Source: Vandiemenella viatica
Taxonomy: Eukaryota > Arthropoda > Insecta > Orthoptera > Morabidae
Direction of reading: 5' to 3'
Assembly: GCA_031002005.1 (NCBI GenBank)
Contig: CM061919.1
Location: 226,112,739 to 226,176,738 of the forward strand
DNA: 64,000 bases
Positions within the stretch are counted from its first letter, which is position 1. Each line of letters opens with the position of its first letter. Below are positions 33,900-45,332 of this stretch, in pieces. The position numbers and the translations under genes are program-made. Below the pieces are notes generated by a model that did not search any database, was not told the origin of the DNA, and saw nothing but the letters and a program-made list of their open reading frames with translations.

Positions 33900-35430
33900 T
33901 TGTAAAAATACAATCGGCGCCGACGCTGGGGAGACGGATTGTTACCAATTTTGTTCAACATAGCACTACACGAAATGATCAGACAATGGAGAATAACAAA
34001 CTACAAACTGAAGATGTGGGGGACAAAAAGTACAACAGTTAGCGGGTGAAATACAGGGTGATTCTAAAGTCACTTTACATTTTATTAATCAATATGTAAT
34101 GGTACTGAAACGTATGTCACAATAGGACATAATTTCAGTACATTTCAATGTGACCACCTTGCATGTCTAGGCACACCCCCCAGCGCTCCACTGTAGACCG
34201 AAAAACCTGCCCAAGCATGTCTGGTGTAATCTCAGCAGCTGCGGCTCGAATCCTCTGTGCTAAGTGTTCAGTGCTGCGGATCTTCACCTGGTATACATTA
34301 GACTTGATAAACCCCTATGCAAAAAAGTCTAAGGATGTCAAGTCAGGAGAGCGGGGTGCCCACATCCGTGGAGAGGCACGACCAATCCATCTGCCGGCAA
34401 ATGCTTGATTCAGATAATCCCGAACAACGAGGGCAAAATGGGGTGGTGCACCATCCTGTTGAAAAACAGTATCCATAATTCCATCAGATATCAAATGGGG
34501 CTCCAAAAACTGTTCCAACATATCTAGGTATGTGGTTGCAGTAACGGTTTGTTCTGCGAAGAAGAACGTCATTCCACGAAGACTAGCAGAAACAGCAGCG
34601 ATTCATTTTTCTTTTTAGCATTCTGTCGTATTACCTGCAAGAAACAAATATTCCGTTACTATATCACTGAAATGTATAGTGACTTTAGAATCACCCTGTA
34701 CTTATCCTTTGCCTATGACATAGCTCTCGTATAATAGGCATGATGGAAGAGGCTACAAAGAAACAAAATAAGGAAGATAGGTGGAATGGTAGGGCTGAAG
34801 ATGTTATTTGAGAAGATGAAGACACTGAAATCCGCTCGAGGTTGAGAAACACTGTAAGGCACTGCGCAAAAGAAAGTTTAGGTACCTGGAAGAATACTTA
34901 ACAGGAGATCAAAGCGAGAGTGAAGGTAACCTACTTCACCACTAGTACAATAAAAAGAGCGTATCAACTGACGCAAAGACTACAAAGCGACGCGGCAGAG
35001 ACAATTACGCTGGAACGACACGATACGGAACAACTGGAAAAAGAAAAAATTCTCTGCTCCAAAACGAGGTGGTGAAAGATGAGAGCGATGAGCATAGCAT
35101 CTGATCATAAGGACGATATCTGAAGAAAAGGTTGCACATATGATTAGGATGGACATGCTAGAACGGCCAGAGAGAGCCGGTACGACGAGAGTAGTGAAAC
35201 GGAACTTAAGAACGACAGAACAGGATGATCTTCAATGGGAGAGGCAGTAGAAGAGGGTTACTGAAAATCTCAGAAGAGCTGGAGAGAATGAAGTGCAGGA
35301 ACGTGAAAAGAACCGAATCCACAAAGGGGCTGCCTGTGGTCTTACAGAGGCCCTAACGAAAGGAGAAAACTGCATGCGTACAAAAAGGAGATTTCATCCC
35401 AATTTATATACAACTGAAATTCTGAAATAA
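33900..35430 (+). mobile_element. LINE relic split by a mariner element
   Basis: Before the insertion: FNIALHEMIRQW, an RT block of the LFNxxLExxxR type. After it: LSFAYDIAL in place of the catalytic SFADDIAL (first Asp replaced by Tyr), and further on YLEEYLTGDQ, KRGRDNYAGTTRYGTT and NRIHKGAACGLTEALTKGEN in changing frames. The RT is clearly dead. The family differs from families A, B and J of this window, and its clade is not determined. Confidence 0.65.
34054..34698 (-). mobile_element. Internally deleted mariner-like element with intact ends
   Basis: The ends CAGGGTGATTCTAAAGTCAC and GTGACTTTAGAATCACCCTG are perfect inverted repeats over 20 bases, each flanked by TA (34052-34053 and 34699-34700). 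The minus strand encodes only the C-terminal catalytic part: FFFAEQTVTATTYLDMLEQF, TVFQQDGAPPHFAL (catalytic Asp), GRWIGRASPRMWAPRSPDLT and SLDFFA. It continues in another frame through KIRSTEHLAQRIRAAAAEIT to a HIEMY-like end. About half of a full-length mariner is missing, so it is non-autonomous. It sits inside a LINE RT. Confidence 0.9.
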
Positions 35431-35907
35431 AATGTATACATCCAACTTTTTCTTACAGAGATAAGACACATTGTGTCGAAGTTTATATTCATATTTGCTC
35501 AAAACTGGATAAGCTACTGCATAATCACAGACGGCATTTATTTAAAGTGCTTTTTAACTATCTTAATAACATTGCCCAGGAGGAAACTTAAGATTTTTAT
35601 TTTGTTCAGAACAGGGTTAGTTTGAAATCAGTTATTTTTTGGAGTCTTTTAGTAGAAGACTTGTAGAAATCGTGTACAATCCATTTAGTTTGACCATATG
35701 GCGGATTATTGCTGCGGCTAGGAAAGGTTTTGGAACTGCTGATGCCACATGTACATGTATCCCGTATCTGGTACCACTAAACCTGGTGGGTCAGGATGGT
35801 ATTTGGAGCCCAGCGTAGATGTTGGAGGTTCACTTTAGCATGCCAAAAGTTAACATTTTTTTATGCCAAGGACATAATGCTACAATGATTGACGTTTTTT
35901 GTTTCAG
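35431..35907. other. End of intron 1 before exon B
   Basis: No repeat recognised. It ends in a good 3' splice site, GACGTTTTTTGTTTCAG. Confidence 0.6.
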
Positions 35908-35962
35908 GTCACAAGTTTGAGAATCCTGAAGTGATCAACCTCCGACTGGAGCCTGGTATTTG
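35908..35962 (+). CDS. fus: fusilli exon B (55 bp, linker before RRM1)
   Basis: Reads GT then CAC AAG TTT onward, giving HKFENPEVINLRLEPGI, and ends ATT TG before the donor GTGAGT. With the single G from exon 967-1070 it completes a Gly codon, and its last two bases join the first base of exon 58173 to make TGT (Cys). The sequence corresponds to the NHRFSDPERVNYKFE-type segment of vertebrate ESRP just before RRM1. At 55 bp it is very short and isolated between introns of 34.8 kb and 22.2 kb. Both splice sites fit consensus. Confidence 0.93.
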
Positions 35963-37537
35963 GTGAGTAGCACGAGAAGCAAACATCTCAAGAATTTCAT
36001 TTTCTCTACATCGAATCTCATTTTGTTAGCCTTTAAAATCATCAAACATTTTAAAGCCTTCTCAGTACCATTAAGTCACCATGTTGGGCATTTCGTTGGA
36101 CTTTCATTTGAGAGGAATTGAGATCAGTTCCACTCTGGATAATAGATTCGTTTACAGAAACACGATTTCATAATGCATGACATGGCATTCTCCTTTCGCG
36201 TTCCTCCTTAAAATTCCTATATTCCCATGAAGTTGCGACTTAAATCATTCCGCCAAAGATAATTCCTATACTCCCAGTTGACAGTGATGTGCTTGGTTAC
36301 TGTTTTCTAAAATATCGGGCTGGAGATTATAAGTACGAGATGGAAAAGTTTGCATATGTTGGTGTAGTTCGCAAATAACATAAAAAAAACTTATTGTAAA
36401 CTCACAAGTCAGTCTAAACACGCCAGCGCAGTAATATATTTTTATTAACGAGTTGTATGTTTCACTGAACTTTTATTTATTCTTGTCAGTATTTGTCAGA
36501 CGTTGTTTTGTACTCTTCATAATTCAGAATTACTGTTTACGACATCCGGATATTGTGGAATAAAATTATTATTTAACAACTTTAAAATTTACTCCATGTT
36601 ATGATGAGCGTGTATCGGATTTGTATTTTACTGTGATGTTATAAATAATCCAGAGTGCTAATCAACGTATTATGCTTTGCAGCAGGGGGTAATTGTAGAA
36701 TATGACCAACATACGAATTTTGTTTACCCTTAGTTTAATGTTTCACGAACTGTTTTACTTTTAATACTGTTGATAATTATTAATCCCCATCCTTGCACCA
36801 AGCAGGCTAACCGAAATCATCAGTAAAGTGAATGATGGTCCAACATCTTGGAATGTTAATCTGGACTAGCTAATTAGCAATTTTATGTAACGGACTTTGG
36901 TGCAATCTGAGGCTTTATAGACGCTTTTCTGTTGCGTAACATTTCGCCTCAACCGTATGCGATAAAGTTTTATCTGTTTGTTTGCCAAAATCACGAAATG
37001 AGTGAGTTAATGAAAATCCCTTGTTCTTAGATTAGCGTCGGCAATAGGAGGCCATTAAACATTAAGATTACGGTGCTCGAGATTTGGCCTTGCGATCAGG
37101 TTCGAGTGCTGCTAAGGGCTTCAGGCGCAGTTTTGCATTTTAACAACTATTACAGAATCGATGAAATCAGACTTAGCTTTAAAAATGTATTAATTTTGGC
37201 CTGGTTATTGTTTGTATTTAAACTGGAAGCAACGTAGTTAAGTACATACAGTTTCTTAAAGCTATTAATTCCGTTCTTTCTGTTTGATTAATGGCTAAGT
37301 TTGCCATATCCTCGATTAGTTTTGTATTCTGACGTTACTTTTTTGTGTATGGTAATTTTTCTAAAGTATTTAGCAATGGCAGAGTAAAAACATTCTTTTT
37401 AATAACAGTCAGACTTCTTTCAAGCAATATCTGCGGGTGCTTCGTGAAAAAGGAATAACTCCCTACAAGTTTCTATTTCCCGATAAACTTGGTCCACAAC
37501 CCTGAGGTAGGTTGGATCCTTCCGAAGGAGGCATATT
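35963..37537. other. Start of intron 2, no recognised features
   Basis: About 1.6 kb of AT-rich, apparently single-copy sequence. No open frame of note and no repeat of the window's families. Confidence 0.5.
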
Positions 37538-37720
37538 TCACTAATATTATAAATGGGAAAGTAACTGTCTGTCTGTATTACGTTTTCACGACTAAATGTC
37601 TTAACCTATCTTAATGAAATTTGACAAGGAATTACCTTGTATAATTAGAAAGGACACAGGATACTTCTTTCGGGATTAATAACATTTTGATAACTAATGG
37701 TGACAGACGGATAACGTATG
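37538..37720 (+). mobile_element. Helitron-like 5' end
   Basis: TCACTAATATTATAAATGGG then AAAGTAACTGTCTGTCTGT, followed by CTTAATGAAATTTGACAAGG, is the usual opening of insect Helitrons. No CTAG terminus with hairpin was found downstream, so the element is a 5' fragment or its end is diverged. Confidence 0.55.
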
Positions 37721-38013
37721 TAAGTCTGTGATGTTACTGTATATCGATCGCTCATGCCGTTTTTCTCAGGCAGTCTGTTGTGTGATATTTTCATAAATTT
37801 TGTTCACAGAAAAAACATATGGTACAGATGTTGATTTGTGCTGCACCAGATTATTATTTTGTCGGTTTATTTTGTCTTCTTTCTTGACTTGTCCCGCAGA
37901 CGTAAATCAGGCCTAAGGTGTAGCTGTAGCAGAATACGAGCAACTGAAGTTATTAGATCCGAAGAAGAAGAAAGAGAAGACCAAACTGAAAGACAAACTT
38001 CCCTTAGTGAACT

Positions 38014-38072
38014 CTTCCCCCCCTCTTCCCCCCCTCCCTCCCCCCCCCCTCTTCCCTCCCCCACACATACAC
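38014..38072. repeat. C-rich polypyrimidine tract
   Basis: Runs of C7-C9 separated by CT pieces, all pyrimidine for over 50 bases apart from the CACACA end. Such tracts can form triplex or i-motif structures in vitro. Confidence 0.85.
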
Positions 38073-39592
38073 CTTAGATTGATTCTCTTCTTGAGACGGG
38101 TTCAATTGTACAGCGGTATTGTGATGGCTTCCCCGTAATATTATCCAATTCCGTGTTTTTTATTTTTGCTGACAATAAAGTACAGGAGATTGATCCAAAA
38201 TTTTAAGCTTTTCCATGAGAAGGAGAAAAGTAAATCTAATAACATGGACGGATTAAATTGGGAAACAGCAAAGTGAAGGGATGAACTATTGGAAGACAAG
38301 AAAAGAAGCATCGAAATGAATGCACGGGATTACTTTTCAGGTCCTTAGACGGCCGATATCGAAGAGAAGAAACTTCCAAGTCCACGCGCGTAACAGCCAG
38401 TTAAGCCATATGTCAGGCAGGACGGCCAGTTCCTTTGCTCTGGAATCTGATTCGTGTTGCGAAAGCGGTTAGGTGTGCGATCGAAGTTTCTAAACAGTGT
38501 TTGTACCAGGGAAAGGTATTAATAATGCAACGTACTTTGTGCGGCACGTGGCAAATTAAGCTAATTAGAATCCACTAGCGAATCGTTTCAGAGCTAAATT
38601 GACATTTGGTGATACACACAGTTTTACAGCTGTCATAAATTTTAAAGTTGAAACGCTGTTCCCATCATTGAGTGGGGTGCAACCTAGTCTTGGAGAAAGG
38701 AAACTATATTAGAGTCGAATAGTTGTAAAAGTTAAGAAATTCTTTAGAAATGGTGAAGCATTTTGCTGGTGGCTTAGCGAAGCACGTTGAGAATAAATGG
38801 ATTTATAAAGCACCAGATGAACCGTTTCTGACACGGAGAAACTGCGTGATGGGTGAGAATGTGAAAAAACAGCACTTGAAGAAACCTACTGGCTACTGAA
38901 TTCTCAGAATTTCACTGAAATATTAACAGAATAGGTATTAAGAGACTGGTAATATAGAAGAGACGGCAAGGACAGTACAGTGAATGAGGAAGGGTAGAAT
39001 TGGAACTGCTATATTTTTTATGCATACGGAAGTTTTTCTCGCCTTGTTTCCGAGAGTGGTTTTGGTATTAAATGCTGTATTCGTGACTGCGCGCATATTG
39101 AGAAATTGACTTTTCGCAATTAACTTTTAACACCAAATAAGCTAAGGCTCCTACCACTCGAGACCAATCTTTTTACGTAACGTATACGAATCATTTGGAT
39201 TCTCTTGATGCTGTTAACGTTGATTTATAATTTTTAGACGATATTTTTAAGAAGCTAAGGTATTTATCTACAGGTAGTAGCTGTTTGTCAAACGGATATT
39301 CTGGAGCTGCAGTAAAAACTGCAAAGCTTTTGGCAAGTTTACTGTAGATTTATTAAGTGTATTGCTGATGAAGCTAGAAGCTGTAAACGAGATGTGGATT
39401 GTCGCTGTAATCAGCAATCTGCTATCTGAAAGTAAAGTTTATTTTGTGTAGTGACTCTTTTGTGGCGTTATCGGAGTGTCACCACACTAGAATCTCGTCC
39501 GTGGATACCACTTGAAATTTTCTTGTGTGGAACGAATTCAGATGCCATATAAATGTAAAAATTGTTCAGAAGGCTAGCAGCATTACCAAAAG
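38073..39592. other. Intronic sequence, no recognised features
   Basis: No exon, RNA gene or clear transposon. Confidence 0.5.
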
Positions 39593-40893
39593 GGAGCGTC
39601 CATAAACTACGTGGCTCAATTCTGGCACCTTTTAAAACCCACACGTAGCCTGACGTGGCTTTTCACTCGTCGTCCTCCCCCGTGTGTGGCCCTATTAATT
39701 CCAGAAGAGTTTGTTTTCTCTTGAGAGACTATCATTACAATTATTGCGTATATATTGAGCACAACTGACATTTGCGTTGTGTACTTTTTTTTATACTTCT
39801 ATATATTCTGAGTGAAATATTGACTCTAACCATTCCTGCAAATGATAAATTATTGGGAAAACCTCTTTCTTAGGTACAGTCAGGGATCATTTTCTTCTTC
39901 GTTGATAATAAAAACATTCTCCTATCTCATTCATTACTGTTAATTAATTTAGAAATTAGAACTATAGCTGCCGCAAGAAGTTTATGGAAGAAGCTTACAG
40001 GAAGAAGAGACAGGCTGGTAGGTCATATTTTGAGACATGCTGGGTTGGTTAATTTGTTAGTGGAGGGAACAGTTGAAGGTAAGAACTGTAGAGGTAGACA
40101 GAGATTAGAATATATGAAGCAGATAATTGAGGACGTGGGCTGTAAGGGGTATGTAGAAATGAAGAGGTTAGCACAGGATAGGAAAGGATGGAGGATTGCA
40201 TCAAACCAGTCTAAAGACTGACGACAGCAAAAAAAAAAAAAAAAAAAAAAAACCTTAGATCTGCAGCAATTTTTATTTTCTTTTGCTTCAGTTCTGTCAC
40301 GTGTCTTTCTATGTTACCGGAGAATAATTATTTGATCTGCTTAAAAGATTTCTATAACTCATTGGCTAATGAAAATTCGTTGGAAAAGCATTTTCGATAA
40401 GCCTAGTAAGTTTATTTTACAGTGCCACTTCACCCCACACTTTGAACTTGAAATTCACTGCGGGCTATCCTAATAAAAGCAGCTTTATTTCAAACCATCA
40501 AAACAACATGAACTGAAATCCCGGGTGGCGTCTGAAAGCGAATTTAGTCTAGGTACGGGATGTCCGATGTTTTTGAAGCGTAATGTGCCGTCGCGTGTCG
40601 GTCAGTTCAAATGCTCCGGTCGCGTGCAACCCAACTCTATGACTGAAAGTCGTAAGAGTGCAGCACTATTACTATATGGGATATCTGAATTACATACGGA
40701 GATAATTAATATCCACACGCTGCTGTGCGGTGTTCTCTACCTTATTTTCACTGTGTAAAATAATGTGAATGAAAAGCTACGTGGGTTGGCCTTGAACATT
40801 GAACACCCCTCCTCCCCTCCCCTTGTAGCCCAGCGTAACTTTCTATCCAACCCCTGCCAGCCCTAGACCGAACCACGTGGTTTATATTCATTC
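39593..40893. mobile_element. Possible diverged foldback element (copy 5) containing a LINE insertion
   Basis: The left end GAGCGTCCATAAACTACGTG resembles the ends of the foldback family. At the right, AACCACGTGGTTTAT (about 40878-40892) is the inverse of CATAAACTACGTGGCTC with two or three mismatches. Both ends have CACGTGG where the other copies have CACGTGA. The LINE tail at 39975-40252 lies between them. Boundary and relationship are inferred. Confidence 0.4.
39975..40252 (+). mobile_element. LINE (family A) 3' end with poly(A) tail
   Basis: Reads RSLWKKLTGRRDRLVGHILR, HAGLVNLLVEGTVEGKNCRG, RQRLEYMKQIIEDVGCKGYV and EMKRLAQDRKGWRIASNQS, then a stop and an A24 tail (40229-40252). The open frame of the last 63 codons and the long tail indicate a fairly recent 5'-truncated insertion. 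It carries the 3' end missing from the copy at 2938-4330. Confidence 0.9.
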
Positions 40894-41879
40894 CCCAATC
40901 CAGCACTTTTCTGATTATTTTCTACACTCGACTGATTTTTAGCGCTAATATCTGATATTCGGGCATAATTTTGGCAAGAGCGAAAGCGAGCAACTGGATA
41001 TGAACTCGAGGCATTCATTCCGTGCCCAGCTGAATCAAACACAAGCTTAGACTAGCTCTACTGATAGGATCTGAATGTCTCATGTGCATTACTCTTATTT
41101 TACCAAGGCTTTTGAAATTGTCGACACTTCGTACTCTGCGAAGCTAAAATCAGCCCACTGCGGTGCGGTGGTTTAAATCACAAGGATCCATTCTTACGGA
41201 TTGCGGTAGAAGCGGTTAGCCATTGGAAGACACGATTGATGAGTAATGATACCCTAACTGCTTGTTATTCCTAGTGTACTGCGTTACTGGAAACCACCTG
41301 CTCCAAAAATATGAACACCCCACGAAAATTCATAGATATATTTGCGTCAATAAAAGAAACAAGATTAAAATTTCTTAAGAGATTGTAAAATAATTCATAA
41401 TTCATCGCTGTTGACCAAACCAAGACTTGAAACTGCTGTCAGTTACGAGAAATCTATTAGCTAAACGAACGCCGTTTGTAGTAAAACATTCTCTCCAGTA
41501 ATAGTTATTTTTTAACGTCATTTAGACTGTTGTGACAGAACTTAAGCTCTCCAAATACAAAACTGAATACTGCACACCAACAGTCGCCGACGGGGCGGGG
41601 TCTTATGAATCATATTCTCAGGTTAGTGCCGGATTCTTTAGCTAGCTCTACTGCAACAGGTGGGCAACCTTCAATGCGCGGAGCAAAATCAGTTTGTCCG
41701 GCGCGGCGGTGACTTTTATGGCCTTTATTTCCCAGGGCGGTAAATTAGTTTTTGAAAGGGTGGCAATCTTTTTTGCCCCGGTTCGGAAAATTCGTAGATC
41801 CGCCACTGCCTCAAGTGCTTTTAATAGCTTGCCGTTGTAAGGAAAATTAGTTGCAAGTTTCTTGTTGAGTCGAAAGTGG
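40894..41879. other. Intronic sequence with a possible hAT remnant
   Basis: GAAAATTCGTAGATCCGCCA then CTG at about 41787-41809 looks like one end of a common hAT MITE (inverse CAGTGGCGGATCTACG), and AGTGCCGGATTCTTTAGC at about 41626 could be the other. No clean 8-bp duplication was found. Confidence 0.35.
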
Positions 41880-42100
41880 TCACTTCCGTCTGAATTTAAA
41901 TTTACGCCAAAACTTGCATCCGCGCTCTCTTTTGTGTAGACTTGCGTTAGGTTCGCGCCACTGATGCTGTTGACATGCTATCAGGACCTCTCTCTTTGCC
42001 CTCGCTGGTCGGGCCAAAGTGCCTACAGATAGCGGAGCCCTGGACCCAGTCTCGTGCGCATCACGCACCGCACCAATCGGCGTAATGAGGTAAAAAAAAA
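41880..42100. other. GC-rich segment with a 62-codon antisense frame
   Basis: Richer in GC and CpG than its surroundings. The minus-strand frame reads MRDAHETGSRAPLSVGTLAR onward with no domain I recognise. It could be an undescribed repeat or a fragment of a first exon. I make no functional call. Confidence 0.3.
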
Positions 42101-42431
42101 AAAATACAACTATAGAATGTTTCCACTGATTTTGTTATCCTTACTGCTTGATATAAAGGATTTAAGATTGCAAGTAAACTAGTGGCTACTAATTGAATGA
42201 ATGCTGTTGCTTGCACCATACGTTACCTTTTAGCTCAAACTCTGGTCAAATGTGTAATATATCAGCTTACACTAGAAGCAACTGAATGCAGTTTGACAAT
42301 GATAAGCTTTTATGGTCGAACATGTTAATCAGTAAAAACTGAAGATAATGAATCCGTGAAAACACTGAAGCACCAATTAAGAAGTAAAAAATTTCAAATG
42401 GAATAATTCCTAGAGTAGTTGTACTTCATGA

Positions 42432-42456
<25 letters not shown>
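42432..42456. repeat. Poly(T) tract, 25 bases
   Basis: T25 directly before a minus-strand LINE fragment. It may be that element's tail or an unrelated run. Confidence 0.9.
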
Positions 42457-42462
<6 letters not shown>

Positions 42463-42469
42463 TCTTAAT

Positions 42470-42910
42470 TTCGACACCCACCTACTTTTACCCTTTATGG
42501 ATTTTAAACATGAATTCTTTCAATGTAATCGGTAAATTATTCAGCATTGCCCCCTGGAAATTTATCCCCAACAGTTACTAGCAAAAGAGACTTTTATCTT
42601 ATTTACCACTATTTTTTGGTTCACTCTGTCAACTGCCTTATTGGTTTCCAGTGCTGTTCATTTCATCTAAAATATCTTCCATGTTGTGCATTAACTGAGA
42701 TTAACATGAATATCTTATTCTAAATTCATGTAGTTTTTCCTATATCAATCTTTTCAAAAGTCAAACTAATTAGCTTGTAATTTTCAACCATATTTCTCTT
42801 CCTTTTTCCTGGAGCTACTATGGGACTTTCCCAGTTCTCTGATGATTAGCAAGACTACAGGCTTGATCTAAATATTGTTTTAAGATGATGTAAAATGACT
42901 TGTTCCTCTA
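42470..42910 (-). mobile_element. Degenerate CR1/Jockey-like LINE fragment (family J), internally deleted
   Basis: On the minus strand the 3' part (AAAGTAGGTGGGTGTCG) and RT pieces corresponding to the family phrases at 31025-31400 (for example the LVMISxxxxxEMN region and IVAPGKR-like finger) can be followed base by base against the 30005-32400 copy. The C-terminal kilobase is missing. Confidence 0.65.
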
Positions 42911-44642
42911 TCTTTAATACATCTACAGGAAGACAGGAAAGTGGTGAATATGGCTGCAAGAGTATATTGTCGGTGAGATTGTGTACTACAATAGACATTT
43001 TCTGTAGATCCCAGCATAAGGGAGGATTGGGAAAAGTTGGTTTACTACAAAATCTGTACATAAAGCAGATATATACGTTAGAAGAGACAATTTCATAGAA
43101 TAGTATGTACATTTATCAGAACAGTTATACAAAATGCTTGCGTTCGTTTTATAGATATCTATTAAAGAAATTAAATTCTTTTGAGTAGGATTACTGTTGT
43201 TTTTTTTTTAAAAATCTGGAATTAATCTTAAACACTGCTAGATGTTTTAGATTGTTGGGAGCTTTTTTAAGAGATGGTATCTAAAAGCTTTTTGAACAAA
43301 TTACTACATCTTACCATCCTTCTGACGATTATTTTTGCTTCTGTGCAATAATTATGTATTTTACTATTTGTTTTGTATGGAATATGAGTGGTGACTACAA
43401 AGAATACATCTAAATATACATTTTTCATAGATACCAATATAATAAACTGGATCTGTAAAATGTCAATTTATAGCAAATTAATTATGTAACAAAATAGATT
43501 TATGCACCAGAAAATAGTCACAGAATAATATATACATTAATTATATCAACTGCATTTAAAACTGAATGTAATCTTATACCTTCCATACAATTAAGATGTG
43601 TTGGGAGCTTATTGAAGATATGTATCCTGCATATTTAATCTTTTTTTTCTCTTTCTTTTTGAACAAGTGCCGATGGACTTCAATCCATGTGAAGATCATT
43701 TTTATTTCTAGTGCTATGATTGAAATAAAATATTAAATACAGAGTATGTTATTTCTGTGGACCTCAATTTAATTAAATACCATCAGTCAAGCATTTGCTC
43801 TTAATAGTCATAACTTATTTCTTCTGGAATAATTAAATGTACAGTCAGTTTCCTTGAAAACCTGTCTCAATGAAATCCTTTCTGTGTGTTTCACAGAACT
43901 ATTGGTAGCCAATTTATCAGCAACAGATAAAAATATTAAATTAATAATGAGCTTTAATATTAGCATTGTGACTGTGTATATAACTTTTTACAAATGTATG
44001 ATGTTCTAATGTCCAGTTATCAATTCTTGAGAAGCACACCTTTCTGTAGGAAACCAACTTCCAAATTTAGTACAGTGTTACTAAAAATATTTTTCATTCT
44101 TACCTTGTGCACTGTAAACATGTTTCCAGTTTGTGGTATTAAGTTAATAATTAGTTGATTCATCATTTATTACTTGCTGAACTTTTAAGGCATTACTATT
44201 GTAATTCGTTTCAATTGAAGTGATGATTAATACTTGGGCGTTATGATCAGAAAGTCCCTTAATAGATGGCTTGATTGTACAACTGAATTTTAACGTATCT
44301 GTGAAAAGTTCTCTATTGCTGCGTAACTATTACTCATTATTCTAGTGGTAAACTACCTGAGAAATTAAATTGTAAGAATAGAGTATTGATTCAAATATAA
44401 ATACTGTGAGTCAAATTGCTTCAAAAGAAGGGAAAAGCTCGCAGAATGTACTTTGTATACAATAAACATGAAATTATCAGTATTGAAGTTCATTCTCAAT
44501 CATATTATTTCTAAAAGGAGTTTTTTTTTACCCAAGCTACTATCTCCCTTCATACCTAACCGAAAATGATAAATGAAATCATTTTTAAAGATCGCTTTTG
44601 TCACATCATATTTTAAGAAAGGAAATTTTCGGAACTCCATCC
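42911..44642. other. AT-rich intronic sequence with a weak repeat
   Basis: Two related phrases, TTGGGAGCTTTTTTAAGAGA (about 43256) and TTGGGAGCTTATTGAAGATA (about 43602), each followed by TTTTTGAACAA, suggest two diverged copies of a repeat, possibly a LINE 3' UTR. No coding frame of interest. Confidence 0.35.
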
Positions 44643-44646
44643 TTAA

Positions 44647-45328
44647 CCCTTTCAAGTCTGGACGCCACTATATTGACAAATGGCGGGGCGGGCTCCCAAG
44701 ACTGGACGCCACTTTACTGCCAGAGGCGCGGGCGGGCCTAGCGGCCTGGACGCCACTATATTGCCAGCGCCTCTCTGTCCCATAGGACTGGAAGCTAGTT
44801 TATTGTCAGCGTCCGTACCGCATCCTAGCGGGAACTAGGGGAACCTCTAGCAAGAAGAAATATCTTTTTATCATTTTTGTGAAAAAACGAGGAAAAACTT
44901 TTTCATTTTGAGTTGTAAATAAATAAAAAATAAAATAAAAAACCAAAAATAAAAAAAAGTTTCTACCCCTGCCAGTGTCAGGTCCGAAGCCCTGGATCAA
45001 AAAATGGTGACGGGACACTTTAAAAAAATAAAGAAATAAATAAAATAAAAACCCTTCCCAGTATCAAGTTCGATCACCTCGATCACAAAAAAGCGATGGA
45101 AAACTTTCGTTGGAAAAAAATTTGGCAACTAATCGAATTATTTGTAATAGTTCTAGAAACATTTCTTCTATTGAATTATAATATTCAACTACAACACGAG
45201 TATAATAAATTAAAAATTAAATGCCGTGCGCTCGCGGGCAATGAGTGCCGGCTGTGGGGAGGGGCCGGCGGGGCGGGGCTGCCGTCCCCGCGGCTACCTC
45301 GCAGCCAGGAGCAGCCGACGCGAAAGGG
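44647..45328. mobile_element. piggyBac-like non-autonomous element with subterminal tandem repeats
   Basis: TTAA at 44643-44646 and 45329-45332 flank ends CCCTTTCAAGTCTGGACG and CGACGCGAAAGGG, which share a CCCTTTC terminus. Just inside the left end, a unit starting CTGGACGCCACTATATTG occurs four times with a 42-44 bp period (about 44658-44812). The element is GC-rich at both ends with an AT-rich middle. It has no transposase. Confidence 0.8.
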
Positions 45329-45332
45329 TTAA

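Noticed and set aside
37838..38077. Frame with charged and Ser-Pro-rich stretch
   Set aside because: The Pro-rich part is translation of the C-rich tract, and the rest is not recognised.
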